A program made the translations under genes and the position numbers. 23,821 nucleotides of DNA from an uncultured Clostridia bacterium (GTDB lineage Bacteria > Bacillota > Clostridia > TANB77 > CAG-508). A model generated the notes under the pieces. That model made no database searches. It was not told the DNA's origin and saw nothing but the letters and a program-made list of their open reading frames with translations. The stretch covers positions 16,397 through 40,217 of the forward strand of contig CAPBNZ010000007.1 in assembly GCA_948585895.1 (NCBI GenBank), given 5' to 3'. Shown here in pieces: positions 7,993 through 14,964 of the stretch. Position 1 is the stretch's first letter; every line of letters begins with the position of its first letter.

Positions 7993-8701
7993 GCTCTTTC
8001 AATATCATCAGAATTTGCATTTCTTACATTCTCTAGTGAATAATCAAAGCCAAGTTTTTTCCATTTGAATTTTCCCATATCATGATAAGGCAGTAATTCT
8101 ACCTTTTGAACCGTATCTAAGCGGGAAATAAAATCTCTTAATTTTAGTAAATCTTGTTTATCATCAGTATAACCAGGAATTAAAACCTGTCTAATCCAAA
8201 TAGCAATATGCATTTTCTTTAGATAATCTGCAAATTCTAGCTCTAACTTATTAGAGAAACCAACTAATTTTTTGCATTTTTCCTCATCTATATGTTTAAT
8301 ATCTAATAAAATTAAATCTGTTAAAGATAACAGTTTCTTTATATCATCTGTTAAAGAAACCATACCGAGAGGTATCAATACAAGTATGAATATGTTGTTC
8401 TTTTAATTTTGTAAAAAGTTCAATTAGAAACTTAACTTGTAAAAGAGGTTCTCCACCTGTAACTGTGACGCCACCGATTTGAACAAATATAATTTTTATA
8501 ACGCATAATTTTATTAAAAATATCATCTAATGATTTATAATTTCCAGCATTTATATTCCAAGTATCACGATTGTGGCAATATTTACATTGTAGATGGCAA
8601 CCCTGCAAAAAAAGTACAAATCGAATACCAGGTCCATCTACTGTTCCAAAAGATTCGATAGAATGAACTTTAGCATAATATCTTAAATCTTTATCTTCCA
8701 T
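7968..8701 (-). CDS. pflA: Pyruvate formate-lyase activating enzyme, read through two +1 shifts at CGG
   Basis: This radical-SAM enzyme generates the glycyl radical on PflB. I start at the ATG complementing 8699-8701, behind AAAGGAG at 8708-8714. The TTG 18 bases upstream would place the ribosome binding site inside the gene. The protein begins MEDKDLRYYAKVHSIESFGTVDGPG and carries the [4Fe-4S] motif CHLQCKYC. The single frame is broken twice, each time at an in-frame CGG. At 8476-8474, skipping C joins YKNYICSN to GGVTVTGGEPLLQ, the SAM-binding GGE motif. At 8367-8365, skipping C joins HTCIDTS to GMVSLTDDIKKLL. The restored protein is 243 residues, normal for PflA, and continues through LILLDIKHID and VELLPYHDMGKFKWKKL. 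Out-of-frame CGG at 8113-8111 (ACG GTT) is harmless. It lies 36 bp downstream of pflB in one operon. Confidence 0.9.
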
Positions 8702-8736
8702 TTTTTGCTCCTTTGTCAACTTAGAGATGTTTGGTC

Positions 8737-10974
8737 TTATATTCGTTCATGGATGGTTCTATTAATAACATCTAATTGTTGTTCTCTTGTTAGTTTTGTA
8801 AAGTTTACAGCATATCCTGAAACTCTAATAGTTAATTGTGGATATTTTTCAGGATGCTCCATTGCATCTTCTAATAAGCTTCTATCAAATACATTAACAT
8901 TAATATGATGTCCTGTTTGTGCAAAATATCCATCTAACATATTAACTAAGTTGCTAATTCTTTCCTCTTCAGATTTTCCAAGTGTTCCAGGTGTGATAGA
9001 GAAGGTATAAGAAATGCCATCTTCTGCTGAATCAAATGGTAGTTTTGCAATTGAATTCATAACAGCCAAGGCACCGTTGGTATCTCTTCCATGTAAAGGA
9101 TTAGCACCAGGTCCAAATGGAGTACCTGCTTTTCTTCCATCTGGTGTATTTCCTGTTGCTTTACCATAAACTACATTAGATGTGATTGTTAAAATTGACA
9201 AAGTATGCTTAGAATTTCTATAAGTTTGATGTCTTCTTAATTTATTCATAAAGTTTTTTACAACTTCTACTGCAATTTGATCAACAGTATCATCGTCATT
9301 TCCATATTTTGGAAAATCTCCTTCTACTTCGTAGTCAACAGCTAATCCAGTTTCATTACGAATAACCTTTACTTTAGCATATTTGATTGCTGATAAGGAA
9401 TCAGCAACTACAGATAAACCAGCAATTCCACATGCCATGGTTCGAATAATTTCTCTATCATGTAAGGCCATTTCAATTGCTTCATAGGAATATTTATCAT
9501 GCATATAATGAATAGCATTTAAAGCTTTTATATAAATTTTTGCAACATAATCCATCATTTGGTCAAATTTTTGCATTACTTCATCGTAATTTAGATATTC
9601 AGAAGTAATTGCTTCATATTTTGGTGTAATTTGTTTACCAGATTTCTCGTCTCTACCTCCATTAATAGCATATAACAAAGTTTTAGCTAAATTTGCTCTA
9701 GCTCCAAAGAATTGCATTTGTTTTCCTATTTTCATTGGAGATACACAACATGCGATACCATAATCATCGCCTAAAGTAATTCTCATTAAATCATCATTCT
9801 CATACTGAATGGAAGAAGTTTTAATAGACAACTTGGTTGTGAAATTTTTAAATCCTTCTGGTAGTTTAGTAGACCATAGAACAGTTAAATTTGGTTCTGG
9901 TGCAGGTCCTAAAGTTTGAAGTGTATGAAGAACCCTAAATGAGTTTTTGGTTACAAGAGTTCTTCCATCAATTCCCATACCACCAATACTTTCAGTTACC
10001 CAAACAGGGTCACCACTAAATAGTTCATTATATTCAGGTGTTCTTAAAAAACGAACTAACCTTAATTTCATAACAAAATGATCCATAATCTCTTGTGCTT
10101 GTTCTTCTGTTAAGGTACCATTTTTTAAATCTCTTTCAAAATAAATATCTAAGAAAGTAGAAGTTCTACCAATACTCATAGCAGCACCATTTTGATCTTT
10201 GATAGCAGCTAAATAACCAAAATATAACCATTGGACAGCTTCTTTTGCATTTGTTGCAGGTTTAGAAATGTCAAATCCATATTTAGAAGCCATTACCTTT
10301 AATTCATTGAAAGCTATAATTTGTTCACTAATTTCTTCTCTTTCACGAATAACGGATTCGGTTAATTCATCTACATTTAGAACATCTAATTCCTGTTTCT
10401 TTTCTTCGATTAAGCAATCAATTCCATATAAAGCAACTCTTCTGTAATCTCCAATAATTCTTCCACGACCATACCCATCAGGAAGACCAGTGATTAAATG
10501 AGAACTTCTAGCAGCTCTAATATCAGGTGTGTAAACACTAAATACACCATCGTTATGGGTTTTTCTATATTTATGGAAAATTTCAGCTGTTTCTGAATCT
10601 ATTTTTCTTCCATAGGCTTCGCAAGATTTTTCTACAATTCTAATTCCTCCAAATGGCATGATAGCTCTTTTTAAAGGTGCATCTGTCTGAAGTCCAACAA
10701 TATCTTCTAATTCTTTATTAATATAGCCAGCTTCATGACTAGATACCGTAGAAGGTGTTTTGGTATCAATGTCTAAAACACCACCAGGTGCATCATGCTC
10801 TTTTTTATATAAATCTAATACTTCATTCCATAATTTTTGTGTTTTCTCACTAGCTCCTGATAAAAAGCTATCATCTCCTTCATATGGAGTATAATTTCTT
10901 TGGATAAAATCTCTGACATTTATTTCATTTTGCCAGTCTCCCTTGTTAAAACCATTCCATTGTTCAAATTTCAT
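8737..10974 (-). CDS. pflB: Formate acetyltransferase (pyruvate formate-lyase)
   Basis: This 745-residue glycyl-radical enzyme converts pyruvate and CoA to acetyl-CoA and formate in anaerobic fermentation. ATG 10974 is preceded by AAGGAGG (about 10980-10986). Landmarks are the N-terminal EQWNGFNKGDWQ, IMPFGGIRIVEKSCEAYGRK, the catalytic cysteine pair C409-C410 in DYGIACCVSPMKIGKQMQFF, and the C-terminal radical loop RVSGYAVNF with the radical glycine at G720. Length and motifs agree with the pyruvate-specific enzyme rather than glycerol or choline lyases. It contains two out-of-frame CGG triplets (AAC GGT, ACG GTA) and no in-frame CGG, and its single frame is intact, unlike pflA next to it. 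It is followed by pflA. Confidence 0.97.
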   Translation of the reverse strand: MKFEQWNGFNKGDWQNEINVRDFIQRNYTPYEGDDSFLSGASEKTQKLWNEVLDLYKKEHDAPGGVLDIDTKTPSTVSSHEAGYINKELEDIVGLQTDAPLKRAIMPFGGIRIVEKSCEAYGRKIDSETAEIFHKYRKTHNDGVFSVYTPDIRAARSSHLITGLPDGYGRGRIIGDYRRVALYGIDCLIEEKKQELDVLNVDELTESVIREREEISEQIIAFNELKVMASKYGFDISKPATNAKEAVQWLYFGYLAAIKDQNGAAMSIGRTSTFLDIYFERDLKNGTLTEEQAQEIMDHFVMKLRLVRFLRTPEYNELFSGDPVWVTESIGGMGIDGRTLVTKNSFRVLHTLQTLGPAPEPNLTVLWSTKLPEGFKNFTTKLSIKTSSIQYENDDLMRITLGDDYGIACCVSPMKIGKQMQFFGARANLAKTLLYAINGGRDEKSGKQITPKYEAITSEYLNYDEVMQKFDQMMDYVAKIYIKALNAIHYMHDKYSYEAIEMALHDREIIRTMACGIAGLSVVADSLSAIKYAKVKVIRNETGLAVDYEVEGDFPKYGNDDDTVDQIAVEVVKNFMNKLRRHQTYRNSKHTLSILTITSNVVYGKATGNTPDGRKAGTPFGPGANPLHGRDTNGALAVMNSIAKLPFDSAEDGISYTFSITPGTLGKSEEERISNLVNMLDGYFAQTGHHINVNVFDRSLLEDAMEHPEKYPQLTIRVSGYAVNFTKLTREQQLDVINRTIHERI

Positions 10975-11025
10975 ATAGTTACCTCCTTATAATATATATT
11001 ATTATTAACATTTTTACTAAATATT

Positions 11026-11054
11026 ATCATAGCATAAATAGAAAGTATTAGCAA
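11026..11054 (-). promoter_or_regulatory. Promoter of the pflB-pflA operon
   Basis: On the minus strand TTGCTA (complement of 11049-11054) and TATGAT (complement of 11026-11031) are 17 bp apart, and the -10 is preceded by TGC. The 5' untranslated region would be about 45 nt and ends in a strong AAGGAGG. Confidence 0.65.
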
Positions 11055-11091
11055 TATTTTCTATCAATTATCTAATGGTTTAGAAAATATT
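11053..11091. promoter_or_regulatory. Inverted repeat upstream of the pfl promoter, candidate operator
   Basis: AATATTTTCTA (11053-11063) and TAGAAAATATT (11081-11091) are perfect 11-bp inverted arms separated by 17 bp. The inner arm touches the -35 element of the pflB promoter. The arrangement suits a dimeric regulator acting on the fermentation operon. The regulator is not identifiable from this alone. Confidence 0.45.
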
Positions 11092-11165
11092 TTAGGCATA
11101 ATAGAAAAGATAAGGAAATTAATATAAACAATAGCAGATTGTTTTCTTATTTTTATAAATTAATA

Positions 11166-11264
11166 TGCTAAAATATAAATAACTTCTATTTGCAAAAATA
11201 GTTGTTGGGGCTTGTATATAGTGTCGAACGCCAATTCTAATCACTATATGCAAGTTATTTTTTT
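11166..11264 (+). ncRNA. Candidate small RNA 1 with own promoter and terminator
   Basis: An extended -10 TGC-TAAAAT sits at 11166-11174 inside TGCTAAAATATAAATAA, a string repeated at two other places in the window. Transcription would begin near 11181. A first hairpin is CTATT-TGCAAA-AATAG. The end is a 13-bp hairpin, CTTGTATATAGTG (11211-11223) with CACTATATGCAAG (11242-11254, one G-T pair), followed by a T-run ending about 11264. The RNA would be about 85 nt. No ribosome binding site or convincing ORF lies in it. It converges on the small ribbon-helix-helix gene at 11389-11550. No known family is recognised. Confidence 0.6.
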
Positions 11265-11388
11265 GATATTTACAAGAGTTTTTCTACTTTTTCTAATAAC
11301 ACCATTTCCTTGTTTTTGTATCTCTCCCTTACTTGATTATATTATACTATATGTGTACACAAAGGTTAATGCTTTTTTGAAAATTTTT

Positions 11389-11550
11389 TTATTTTTTTTC
11401 AACTTTATTTGTACTTATAAAATAGTCAATACTATTTAATAACCAATCTTTAAAACTCAAGTTTTTTTCTTCTAAAAGTTCTTTAAAAACTGTTGCTTTT
11501 TCTTCTTCAATATATGCTTGAAATCTTACTTGACCTTCTCTGTCACTCAT
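11389..11550 (-). CDS. Small ribbon-helix-helix-like DNA-binding protein
   Basis: The protein has 53 residues, beginning MSDREGQVRFQAYIEEEKA. ATG is the complement of 11548-11550, with AAAGGAGG at about 11560-11567. A short strand (QVRFQAYI), a helix (EEKATVFKELLEEKN), a turn (LSFKD) and a second helix (WLLNSIDYFISTNK) give the size and order of Arc/MetJ-type ribbon-helix-helix regulators. Those bind operators as dimers and are typical of plasmids and mobile elements. It is too short for other common DNA-binding folds. The gene is opposed by candidate small RNA 1, whose terminator ends about 125 bp past its stop codon. This gene is shorter than a typical ORF cut-off. Confidence 0.6.
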   Translation of the reverse strand: MSDREGQVRFQAYIEEEKATVFKELLEEKNLSFKDWLLNSIDYFISTNKVEKK

Positions 11551-11654
11551 ATGAAAACCTCCTTTTTATATTATTATTTCTTATAATCATATTATAACAT
11601 AAGTGTACACAAATCACAATGCTTTTATCAAATTTTTTGATATTTTTTACTTTT

Positions 11655-11939
11655 TTATTTTCTTTCTTGTTTCCATTCTAATTCACTAATGCCACCATTT
11701 ACACATTTGTCATAATTACGATGATTTTCTAAATCTTCGGTATGTATTTGATATATTCCAACTGACTTTGCAAGTTTTCTTTTAGGATTTATATTGTCAT
11801 TAAATCTTTCATAAAATTCAAGGTTAATAATGTAATTATCATTTGACAACCAGCCATCTTTTTTTATTGTTTTATCACTTATATATTTTGAATATATACT
11901 ATATTCTCCGTTTGAATATTCATAAAATAATTTTTTCAT
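11655..11939 (-). CDS. Hypothetical protein, accessory region
   Basis: The 94-residue protein starts with ATG at 11939 behind AGGAGGG. It is soluble and rich in Tyr, Asn and Lys, with a predicted beta-rich centre (EYSIYSKYISD, NYIINLEFYERF). No signal peptide, membrane helix or recognised motif is seen. An out-of-frame CGG (AAC GGA at 11910-11908) does not break it. It lies downstream of the coiled-coil and small membrane genes on the same strand and could share their transcript. Function unknown. Confidence 0.5.
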   Translation of the reverse strand: MKKLFYEYSNGEYSIYSKYISDKTIKKDGWLSNDNYIINLEFYERFNDNINPKRKLAKSVGIYQIHTEDLENHRNYDKCVNGGISELEWKQERK

Positions 11940-11991
11940 TTTTTCCCTCCTAAAATTTTATTTTATAGGGAAGAGGTATAGTCTCTAACCC

Positions 11992-12162
11992 TTATAATTG
12001 CTTATCAATTAAGTTATATATTAACCATTTATACAAGTTAAACTTAAATATTCTATAACTAATTAATTGTATTGTCATAAATACTATAAAGCTAATTAGT
12101 ATATATATTGCTAGTAGTCCTATATCAAATATTAATATTGCTAAACTTTCTAAAATGTTCAT
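11992..12162 (-). CDS. Small membrane protein overlapping the coiled-coil gene
   Basis: The protein has 56 residues: MNILESLAILIFDIGLLAIY, one long hydrophobic helix (residues about 5-34), then a basic aromatic tail (YRIFKFNLYKWLIYN). Its ATG overlaps the TGA of the upstream coiled-coil gene in an ATGA arrangement, a strong sign of translational coupling. GGAGGG lies just upstream, inside the coiled-coil gene. Function unknown. With the soluble coiled-coil partner it could form a membrane-anchored pair. Confidence 0.55.
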   Translation of the reverse strand: MNILESLAILIFDIGLLAIYILISFIVFMTIQLISYRIFKFNLYKWLIYNLIDKQL

Positions 12163-12494
12163 TTATTTAGCCCTCCTGCGATGTTTACTTGACTTAATTC
12201 CATTGTTTTTGATAGAAATTGTAAGCTATTTTTTATAAATTCTTGTACGTCCATATTTTTTGATATATCTATTTTTATATTTGTGTTATTAGCTTTTTGC
12301 AATGTTTGTAATGCTTTTATTTGTCGTTTTGCTTCTCTAAGTTCCTTTTTTAATGAGTTAACCTCTTTTTGTAATTCAATATTTTTATTCTTTGTTTCTT
12401 CGTGTCTCTGTTCTTCTCCTCTTAACATTCTTATTAGACCTTCTTCTTTAAAATATAACTTTTCAACTTCTTTAATTATGTTTTCTTTTTTCAT
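12159..12494 (-). CDS. Coiled-coil hypothetical protein
   Basis: The 111-residue protein starts with ATG at 12494 behind a GGAGG. Residues about 1-70 form an uninterrupted heptad-rich coiled coil (KEVEKLYFKEEGLIRMLR, then NIELQKEVNSLKKELREAKR). After a polar spacer, residues 80-105 form an amphipathic helix (MDVQEFIKNSLQFLSKTMEL). There is no enzyme motif. It overlaps the membrane-protein gene by four bases (ATGA), so the two products are probably made together. Function unknown. Confidence 0.55.
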   Translation of the reverse strand: MKKENIIKEVEKLYFKEEGLIRMLRGEEQRHEETKNKNIELQKEVNSLKKELREAKRQIKALQTLQKANNTNIKIDISKNMDVQEFIKNSLQFLSKTMELSQVNIAGGLNK

Positions 12495-12533
12495 AATAAA
12501 AATACCTCCATTTATAAATCATTTTTTCAACTC

Positions 12534-12562
12534 TTTACAAATAAAAGGTATTATGCTAAAAT
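12534..12562 (+). promoter_or_regulatory. Promoter of candidate small RNA 2
   Basis: TTTACA (12534-12539), 17 bp, then TGC-TAAAAT with the -10 at 12557-12562. The downstream string TAAAATATAAATAA is identical to that of small RNA 1. Confidence 0.65.
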
Positions 12563-12568
12563 ATAAAT

Positions 12569-12648
12569 AAGCAATTACAATTTATTTGTAAATTGTTTTG
12601 ATGTGATATAGTGTTTTGTTTTCCAGACGTGAACACTATATCTTTTTT
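12569..12648 (+). ncRNA. Candidate small RNA 2 with own terminator
   Basis: The expected start is near 12569. A 5' hairpin can form between CAATTACAA and TTTGTAAATTG. The terminator is a perfect 11-bp hairpin, GATATAGTGTT (12605-12615) with AACACTATATC (12632-12642), then six T. The RNA would be about 80 nt. The terminator stem shares ATATAGTG/CACTATAT with small RNA 1. The T-run overlaps the last codons of the ribbon-helix-helix gene on the opposite strand, so the 3' ends of the two transcripts are complementary. Confidence 0.6.
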
Positions 12649-12778
12649 ATTTTTGTAAATACTCCGAACATATCATCCTTACAAGCGCTGCTAGTGATAT
12701 GTTTTTCTTTTTTGCTTCCTCTTGTAATCTTTCGTACAAGTCGGAAGGCATTGTCATATTTAAAGTTTTATCATTCAA
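12647..12778 (-). CDS. Ribbon-helix-helix (CopG/Arc-type) regulator, 43 residues
   Basis: The protein starts at a TTG (complement of 12776-12778), placed eight bases after AAAGGAGG (12787-12795). The sequence MNDKTLNMTMPSDLYERLQE continues with EAKKKNISLAALVRMICSEY. This is a textbook ribbon-helix-helix: strand TLNMTMP, helix A DLYERLQEEAKKKN, turn with the I-S-x-A-A-L motif, helix B LVRMICSEYL. Such proteins repress plasmid copy-number, partition or toxin-antitoxin operons. No toxin gene is adjacent. The gene sits tail-to-tail with small RNA 2. Out-of-frame CGG (TCG GAG) is harmless. Confidence 0.75.
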   Translation of the reverse strand: MNDKTLNMTMPSDLYERLQEEAKKKNISLAALVRMICSEYLQK

Positions 12779-12891
12779 TTTTTTATTTCCTCCTTTCTCT
12801 TAACTTAATATTATTATACTACATATATTGTAGCAAGTCAATAGCTTTTATAAAACTTTTTAATATTTTTTAATAAAAAAATAAGGGTGTG

Positions 12892-13359
12892 TTAACCCTT
12901 ATTAATAATCGCATTTATTGTTGATTCAACTTTTTTTGCTTCATTTAATAACAAATTATATTTATTAGATGTTGTGTTTATACTATAATTTGAAATTATT
13001 ATTTGCTCAAAAGGAAAGTTTAAATTTGATGTTTGTATGTCAATAGCTAGTTTATTACAAAATTCGTTGATATTTCCGTCTAACATTTTAGTGATTCCTT
13101 TGTCAGAATGCACAATATCTTTTGAAGTTTGTTGAGATATAGAACATTTTAAAAGTTCATTAAATTTAAAGATATTGTTGTTTAGTTTTATCAAGTTTTC
13201 GTTTTCTTTTATGTACGCATTATTGACAATAATCTGCCAACCTTCATTTTGATGTTGTTCATTTTGTTTCTTTATTTCGTTTTTATTCTGTGCATTTCCT
13301 ATTATAACGATAACTACAACTAATATTAAAGCACCAATCATATAAAATATTACTTCCAT
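12892..13359 (-). CDS. Membrane-anchored hypothetical protein
   Basis: The 155-residue protein starts with ATG 13359 after an AAAGGGGG. One N-terminal membrane helix (MEVIFYMIGALILVVVIVII) is followed by a polar, Asn/Lys-rich region with helical propensity (KNEIKKQNEQHQNEGWQIIV, NENLIKLNNNIFKFNELL) and a C-terminal helix (LLNEAKKVESTINAIINKG). The topology suggests a bitopic protein with a cytoplasmic or extracytoplasmic helical domain. An out-of-frame CGG at 13078-13076 (GAC GGA) leaves the frame intact. No family is recognised. Confidence 0.5.
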   Translation of the reverse strand: MEVIFYMIGALILVVVIVIIGNAQNKNEIKKQNEQHQNEGWQIIVNNAYIKENENLIKLNNNIFKFNELLKCSISQQTSKDIVHSDKGITKMLDGNINEFCNKLAIDIQTSNLNFPFEQIIISNYSINTTSNKYNLLLNEAKKVESTINAIINKG

Positions 13360-13429
13360 TTTAACCCCCTTTTTATAAATAAAGGCTATATTTCAAACCT
13401 TTATTGTCCTTTACTAATTACTAATATTT

Positions 13430-13565
13430 TTATTTTCCTCCTTTCATTCCTAAATACATTCCTATTGCTATACTTATACTTGCTAATTTACTTATTATCA
13501 AATACATACTTACTATAAATGCTAAAAATTCTACCCAGTTAATTCCTACTTTTTTATTTTTTCAT
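13430..13565 (-). pseudogene. Small hydrophobic ORF broken by a one-base shift
   Basis: ATG (complement of 13563-13565) starts MKNKKVGINWVEFLAFIVSM and runs into a stop after 24 codons. If one T is dropped in the TATTTTGAT stretch (complement of about 13500-13508), the frame continues through a second hydrophobic helix to GMYLGMKGGK and a stop at 13430-13432. That gives a 44-45 residue holin-sized membrane peptide. The spacing from the nearest GGAGG to this ATG is too long (over 20 nt), so expression is doubtful. Unlike the other frame breaks, this one is not at CGG. Confidence 0.3.
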
Positions 13566-13640
13566 TTTTTATAAATACCGTATTTTTTCCTCCTTTTATT
13601 TAATATATTAATACTATAACATAGAATAAAATTAATGTAT

Positions 13641-13670
13641 GTCGAATGTTGTCGAATATTGTCGAATATT
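13641..13670. repeat. Three tandem 10-bp repeats, iteron-like
   Basis: GTCGAATGTT, GTCGAATATT and GTCGAATATT follow one another without gaps, in a region with almost no other C or G. One helical turn per repeat places the GTCGAA boxes on one face of the DNA, as in iterons or operators of ribbon-helix-helix proteins. They lie upstream of the minus-strand gene group. Confidence 0.6.
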
Positions 13671-13753
13671 ATATATTGTATGATTATGTTATATTATAAA
13701 ATTATATGTGATATTATATATTTGTTCTTCTTCCAATTTTATATGTTTATAAT

Positions 13754-13790
13754 AAAAAATACTAGCGATTGCGTTCACTAGTATTTTTTG
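13754..13790. terminator. Strong hairpin with flanking A/T runs
   Basis: AAAAAATACTAG (13754-13765) pairs with CTAGTATTTTTT (13778-13789), and the stem can extend inward with AGCGA/TCACT through a G-T pair. It has the form of a bidirectional terminator, but no gene ends close by on either strand, so it may terminate an unannotated transcript. Confidence 0.6.
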
Positions 13791-14129
13791 TTCTTCTTTT
13801 TTGTATGAATTACATCAACATTATATTAACATATATTATTTAATATGTCAAATATTATTTAGTAGTATTATATATAGTATATCTATATATTATGTATTGA
13901 TTATATTATTGTTTATTATTTAATATGTATTAGTATAATGTATTTATTATTCTTATTTAATGTGTATTATTAATAGTAGTATTGTTATTATTAGTGTAAA
14001 GTAACATTGCTTTACATATTTATTTTATTTAAAATACAGTCATATCAATACTTTTAAAACTTTCGATATTGTGATATGATATAACGTAGTAATATCAATA
14101 CTTGTAGCAATTAGCATTTACATTCTACT
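13791..14129. other. AT-rich non-coding stretch with short repeats
   Basis: No ORF with a ribosome binding site is visible on either strand. The stretch has many TATTTAAT/TATTAT runs, a TGTAAAG-taacattg-CTTTACA hairpin (13995-14016), and a 12-bp direct repeat ATATCAATACTT at 14042-14053 and 14092-14103. With the tandem repeats at 13641 it could be a replication, transfer or partition site, but nothing here proves it. Confidence 0.4.
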
Positions 14130-14597
14130 TTAATAATATTCATAATAAACATCTTTACCAAAAACTAAATCATGATTTTTAGTGATTTTATCTGTCATAC
14201 ATGAAATTCTTAATCTTTTTATATCTTTTAAATCGGATTGAAAGAATAAGTAACCATTAATAGTTTGGTTTGCAGGGATTTTTGAATCTAGTACCTGATT
14301 TCCTTTTCCTGATGATGAAAAATAGGTAGGATAACCAGCTTGTTGTGTATCAATTTCGTTATCATTAGAATCTAGTAATGTAAAATTATATAATGATATG
14401 GTTTCTTCTTTATTTGTAGGATTTGTAATAGAAAACTTAATTCCTATATAAGCTACAGTATTATAAAAATCTTTTTCATAAAAGGGTTCATCAATGGCAT
14501 CAATTTTAATAGAAATTTTTTGACCTTGTTCGTTTATAGTAAGAGATTCTCTACTATTTACTGTATACCCATTTGAGTTTGACAGACCGTTTAAAAA
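14130..14597 (-). pseudogene. N-truncated DUF4352/immunoglobulin-like lipoprotein domain
   Basis: A 155-codon frame is open on the minus strand from a stop at 14598-14600 to TAA at 14130-14132, with no start codon. It reads NGLSNSNGYTVNSRESLTIN, then KISIKIDAIDEPF, YNTVAYIGIKFSITNPTNKE, FTLLDSNDNEIDT and IPANQTINGYLFFQSDLKD. The 'Y..V.i.i.NpTnkE..i....f.L.Ds...' sequence followed by 'ip.g.t..G.l.F' is typical of DUF4352-type beta-sandwich domains, which are usually secreted lipoproteins. The signal peptide and lipobox are missing, cut off where a VWA-like fragment begins on the other strand. A CGG (complement of 14587-14589) at the very start of the open frame would, if skipped as elsewhere in the window, extend the frame only about ten codons upstream. 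Confidence 0.55.
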
Positions 14598-14915
14598 TTA
14601 TATGTGAGAGATATAGATAATTTTACGATACCTAGAGGAGCTAGAGGAAATTCAGCATGGACAGAAGATTGGGATTTAGCAGTTAGGTCATTTACTAAAA
14701 AAAGAGAAATAAACAAAATTGTTTTTACTGATGGCTATCCTTGTCCTGGAACTATGCCAAAAGAGGATTTAAAAAGAGAAAATATTATTTGGTTAGTTTA
14801 TGGAAATAAAGATTTTAAACCCTGTTGCGGTAAGGTTATAAACATTACTGAAAAACAATTAGAACAATTACATCAAGTTGATAAAAGAATTTCTATGGAA
14901 GATATGAGTAGATAA
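14595..14915 (+). pseudogene. C-terminal fragment of a VWA-like metallopeptidase-associated protein
   Basis: The frame opens after an in-frame stop at 14592-14594. A GTG at 14604 is possible but has no ribosome binding site. The 103 residues include IPRGARGNSAWTEDWDLAV, NKIVFTDGYPCPGTMPKEDL and NIIWLVYGNKDFKPCCGKVI. The FTDG strand followed by a 'P..lWl..G' strand resembles the last third of DUF2201/VWA-like proteins, which normally pair with a MoxR-type ATPase. No such partner is present. The N-terminal two thirds are missing at the same junction that truncates the minus-strand DUF4352 fragment. Out-of-frame CGG (TGC GGT at 14828) is harmless. Confidence 0.5.
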
Positions 14916-14924
14916 AATTAAAAC

Positions 14925-14964
14925 AAAGTTCATTCTATTTTAATGTTAGAATGGACTTTATTTT
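14925..14964. terminator. Terminator between the VWA fragment and the convergent hypothetical gene
   Basis: AAAGTTCATTCTA (14925-14937) pairs with TAGAATGGACTTT (14947-14959) with one G-T pair. It is followed by TATTTT and preceded by an A-rich stretch, so it can act on both strands. Confidence 0.7.

Noticed and set aside
5910..8476. Five chromosomal frame breaks as random pseudogenisation or assembly error
   Set aside because: All fall on zero-frame CGG with a +1 shift to GGN, while out-of-frame CGG triplets and other codons are unaffected. Random indels would not show this rule. Resequencing is still desirable.
8702..8719. TTG start for pflA 18 bases upstream of the ATG
   Set aside because: The AAAGGAG ribosome binding site would be inside the gene; the ATG at 8701 is correctly spaced after it.
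11212..11439. 75-codon plus-strand ORF over small RNA 1
   Set aside because: No ribosome binding site, low-complexity Phe/Leu composition, and it runs through the terminator and antisense to the ribbon-helix-helix gene.
13571..13600. CGG near the ribosome binding site at 13578 as another shift site
   Set aside because: There is no start codon before it in frame, and the +1 reading stops after five codons.
13791..14129. CRISPR array in the repeat-rich AT region
   Set aside because: The repeats are short (10-12 bp), without regular spacers, and there are no cas genes.
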